This document shows positions 12,540-14,961 of a stretch of 14,961 nt of DNA, piece after piece. Within the stretch, counting starts at the first letter, position 1. Each line of letters opens with the position of its first letter. Position numbers and translations under genes: made by a program. The notes beneath the pieces are model-generated. The model worked only from the letters and a program-made list of their open reading frames with translations, did not search any database and was not told the DNA's origin. The stretch comes from Prevotellaceae bacterium UBA6398 (GTDB lineage: Bacteria > Bacteroidota > Bacteroidia > Bacteroidales > Bacteroidaceae): the NCBI GenBank assembly GCA_002437495.1, contig DJQA01000019.1, positions 3,029 through 17,989 of the forward strand. The letters are read 5' to 3'.

Positions 12540-14672
12540 CTACCTCACCCCATTGTCGTTGTCGGAGTTCTCGAGAGTGCGTTTGCCGGCGTTATACTTG
12601 CGTCCGTGGCTGAAGTTCCAGCTGAAAGTGAAATAAACCATGTTGCCATTGTCCTTTATCTTATAGCTTCCGGTACTTTTATAATAACGGCTGTCAATCC
12701 TGTTGTAGTAGTTGAAGCCCTGCGCATAGCCCAGCAGCAGGCAACCAAGCCCGATGCTGAAATCCTTGGTCTTGTATATTATGTCAAGGTCGGAACTGTT
12801 CTCGCCTCCGTTCACGGTTTCGTCCCAGAGCCATCTTTCGGCGTTGCCGAAAGCATAGCTGATGTTCCATTTGCCAAGCGTAAGGTCGGCTGAAAGGTAA
12901 TAAGCCCAATAGCCAAAGTTGTGTGAATACCCAAGACCGCGGCTACGGTCGTTCTCATAGTTCAAGTTAGCCTGCAGGTCGAGCACATTCTTTATTGCAT
13001 GAACGGTGAGCGAATTGCGCCACCTCCAACAGTCAAACTTCCTTTGATTTTCGGGCTTCCAAACATACAGCCAGCTTCCGTCCTCCTGCTTTTGCGGAAT
13101 TATGCTCGTCATTATGGCCTTGGGCGCATATTTGTACAGCCCTTCCGAGTAGAGACTGAACAGGGCGGTGTTCCATGTGGCGCGTATGCTGTTGGCGTAA
13201 GTGTTGTAAGGCTTCAGTGAGGCGTTGCCGTCGCTTGCCTGAAGCGTACTGCTATGCTTGCGCACTTCGCTGAGGTCTGACAGCGACGGCGCGTTAGGAC
13301 TTATGCGGCTCACGTATCTTATGTTGATATGCTTGGTAACATTGGCGGACAGCATAATGTCATCACGGAACGTCCAGCGGTTAAAGCCGACCTTGCCCTG
13401 TTCGGACGATATGTAGTTCGCCCCTACGCCCACCTGCCAGTTGAACACCCCGAGCTTCCCCTTTGCCTGCGCAAAGCTGTAAACGTTGTTGGTGTTGAGA
13501 ACCGTGTTGGCGTTTGCGCTGCCGGAATATTTGTTGTCGGTGCGGCTCACGAGATAATTCACCCCTCCCGAAAGCTCCAGTTTTTCCGTGAAAGTCTTGG
13601 AATATACCGCCTCGGATATAAGGGAATACTTCTTGCCGTTCACCTTGTAGTCGTAATCGTTCAAAATATCCCCCTTCAGCGTGTTGTCAAGCGTTTCGTC
13701 AAACAAATACTCCCTCAGCCTGTACTTGTTGTCTGTGCCGATGTACGTGCCTACGGCATTCAACGCGATCTTCTGCTTACGGGGCAAATTCACGGACCAG
13801 TACAAATCAAACGAAGGGAAGTCCCTGTTGTCGCTGTTTCTGTTGTATTGCAGCATATCAGGCTTGCCGGTCTCCTCCACGCGCTGTATGCCGCCGTAAT
13901 TTGGCTGGTTTAGCCACCCGAAGTTAAGCCTTGCGTTGAAAACATATTTGTCAGGCTCGCAAAGGTTATAGCCAAGGCGCAGGTAGTGGTTGTTATAGGA
14001 CATCGTGTTGTCGAAGCCTACATAGTTTATGTGCCTTTCCACGCCGTCGGGCTGGTAATACACCGTCCTGTCGTCGTAACGCTGATGGTCGTAGTCGCGA
14101 TACCACAGCCTGTAGTCCACGCTGAACTCCGACTTCTTGTGGTTGTACTTGAAGTAAGCGTTCGAGTTGTTGAAGCCCGTGGTGAAACCATGCCACGTGG
14201 ACAGTCCGCCAACATAGCCGGCATACCTGCGCTTAACCACATAGTTTATCACGGCGGCAAGCCCCTCCTCGTTATACCTCACGCCGGGGTTGTCGATGTA
14301 TTCCACGCGTATAACCTCGTCGGGGCGCAGGGACAGGATGTCCTCATTCTCCGCCTTGATGTCGTTTATGCGCACCTGCACCCCGCCCTCACTGGATGAA
14401 ATGCTTTGTTTCAGCAAGTCAACCTTGATGTTCGGCAGCATCATCTTCTTCAGCAGGTCGTAGCCGTTGGTGGAGTTCTTCACGGCGGTCTGCGCGGGGA
14501 GGTAGAGCTGGCGGTCACCCTTGGCAATCACCCTCGACGCCGCCACCGTAACGCCCTTCAGGTTGAGCGTGGTGGCAGATGTGTCTTTGGGCTGTATAGT
14601 GTCCGTATTGCTTGTCTGTGCCATTAATGCGGCGGGGAGCAACAGTGCCGCCATCAAATTTGTTCTTTTCAT
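12540..14672 (-). CDS. TonB-receptor-like outer-membrane beta-barrel protein (OMP_b-brl_3 type)
   Basis: This 710-residue protein has a signal peptide (1-18, cut LMA|Q). Residues about 38-148 form a plug-like domain with GVTVAAS, TNGYDLLKKM, GGVQVRINDI, LRPDEVIRVEYIDNPG and NEEGLAAVINYVVKR. From 150 to the end the sequence alternates aromatic and polar residues as in a 20-plus-strand barrel, ending with YFTFSWNFSHG and a polar tail. This matches the PF14905-type outer-membrane proteins of Bacteroidota. These resemble TonB-dependent receptors but often lack a recognisable TonB box; I see none here. There is no carboxypeptidase-like N-terminal domain and no SusD partner next door, so the substrate is unknown. 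It is convergent with the DapA-family gene and stands alone on its strand. Confidence 0.9.
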   Translation of the reverse strand: MKRTNLMAALLLPAALMAQTSNTDTIQPKDTSATTLNLKGVTVAASRVIAKGDRQLYLPAQTAVKNSTNGYDLLKKMMLPNIKVDLLKQSISSSEGGVQVRINDIKAENEDILSLRPDEVIRVEYIDNPGVRYNEEGLAAVINYVVKRRYAGYVGGLSTWHGFTTGFNNSNAYFKYNHKKSEFSVDYRLWYRDYDHQRYDDRTVYYQPDGVERHINYVGFDNTMSYNNHYLRLGYNLCEPDKYVFNARLNFGWLNQPNYGGIQRVEETGKPDMLQYNRNSDNRDFPSFDLYWSVNLPRKQKIALNAVGTYIGTDNKYRLREYLFDETLDNTLKGDILNDYDYKVNGKKYSLISEAVYSKTFTEKLELSGGVNYLVSRTDNKYSGSANANTVLNTNNVYSFAQAKGKLGVFNWQVGVGANYISSEQGKVGFNRWTFRDDIMLSANVTKHINIRYVSRISPNAPSLSDLSEVRKHSSTLQASDGNASLKPYNTYANSIRATWNTALFSLYSEGLYKYAPKAIMTSIIPQKQEDGSWLYVWKPENQRKFDCWRWRNSLTVHAIKNVLDLQANLNYENDRSRGLGYSHNFGYWAYYLSADLTLGKWNISYAFGNAERWLWDETVNGGENSSDLDIIYKTKDFSIGLGCLLLGYAQGFNYYNRIDSRYYKSTGSYKIKDNGNMVYFTFSWNFSHGRKYNAGKRTLENSDNDNGVR

Positions 14673-14674
14673 TT

Positions 14675-14790
14675 TTGTACAACAATTGGTTTTCTTATCC
14701 TTTTACGCAAAGCGTTCGCTTTTGTGACAGCAAAAGTTCGTTTTTATTACAGTTCTCCCGATAAGCATACCCAAACACAACCTTGTACAA
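14675..14790. promoter_or_regulatory. Upstream region of the outer-membrane gene with repeated TTGTACAA sites
   Basis: The 8-bp palindrome TTGTACAA occurs at 14675-14682, 3 bases before the ATG on the minus strand, and again at 14783-14790. Between them lies an inverted repeat, CTTTTG/CAAAAG, near 14718-14736. No convincing TAnnTTTG element is visible on the minus strand, so the promoter is not assigned. The rest of the stretch from 14673 to 14899 holds no gene I can support. Confidence 0.35.
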
Positions 14791-14899
14791 ATGAAAGACA
14801 CAATATCGCCCGCACCGCAATATCACAACAATGCCGCGCAATATTTGTCATGCGCCCAACGTGCGCCCAAAGCAATATCAACCAACAATTTGCACCGCT

Positions 14900-14921
14900 G
14901 TAGGGGCGTATGGCATACGCC
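14900..14921 (+). repeat. REP-like short palindromic repeat, copy B
   Basis: The 22 bases are identical to 1-22, in the same orientation, with the hairpin GGCGTATG-G-CATACGCC. The flanking bases differ on both sides, so the repeat unit ends here. It lies in intergenic DNA upstream of the outer-membrane gene. Confidence 0.75.
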
Positions 14922-14961
14922 CTGCACACCGCCGCCCGAGCCGCGCCGCAAACCTTTATCG

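Noticed and set aside
12999..14399. Several plus-strand frames of 70-190 codons opposite the outer-membrane gene
   Set aside because: They are antisense shadows of a well-supported barrel protein, with Val/His-rich translations and no promoters.
14747..14929. A 60-codon minus-strand frame at the right end
   Set aside because: Its start lies inside the REP-like repeat, whose palindrome reads as AYAIRP, and the rest has no protein-like features.

Overview
The window looks like chromosomal DNA of a member of the Bacteroidales (Bacteroidota). Four things point there: promoters with the Bacteroidota -7 element TAnnTTTG, starts with no clear Shine-Dalgarno sequence, a CCA-less tRNA-Pro, and the gene content (an OMP_b-brl_3-type outer-membrane barrel, a very large alpha-2-macroglobulin-like protein, and a DUF4143 AAA ATPase). 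I cannot name a genus.

Region 1 (1-2850) is the odd part. An A+T-rich orphan ATPase gene (732-2063, +) lies between two collinear, diverged copies of one chromosomal segment. The intact copy (about 2270-3103) holds, read on the minus strand, the 3' end of aroA, a small membrane-protein gene 4 nt downstream, and a palindrome/terminator region. The decayed copy (about 77-696) has the same order: a frameshifted aroA 3' relic, an internally deleted and frameshifted small gene, and the same palindromes. The two copies differ greatly in noncoding and aroA sequence. Yet the last 40 codons of the small gene differ only at seven synonymous sites. One arm of the terminator hairpin is inverted in place between the copies.

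Region 2 (2453-4365) is a minus-strand pair, aroA (EPSP synthase) followed by the small cysteine-motif membrane protein. It is divergent from a tRNA-Pro(GGG) with its own promoter and a strong hairpin terminator.

Region 3 (4477-11160) is a plus-strand operon. It encodes an 1884-residue exported alpha-2-macroglobulin-like protein that has lost the thioester motif. A 334-residue exported phytase-like/beta-propeller protein overlaps its stop codon by ATGA.

Region 4 (11221-12496) is a single gene for a twin-arginine-signal DapA-family aldolase-like protein with its own promoter and terminator. Region 5 (12540-14672, minus) is a convergent gene for a TonB-receptor-like outer-membrane barrel. Most long genes in regions 3-5 encode envelope or exported proteins. 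Identical short REP-like palindromes lie at the two ends of the window (1-22 and 14900-14921), and a weak third match sits downstream of the ATPase gene.
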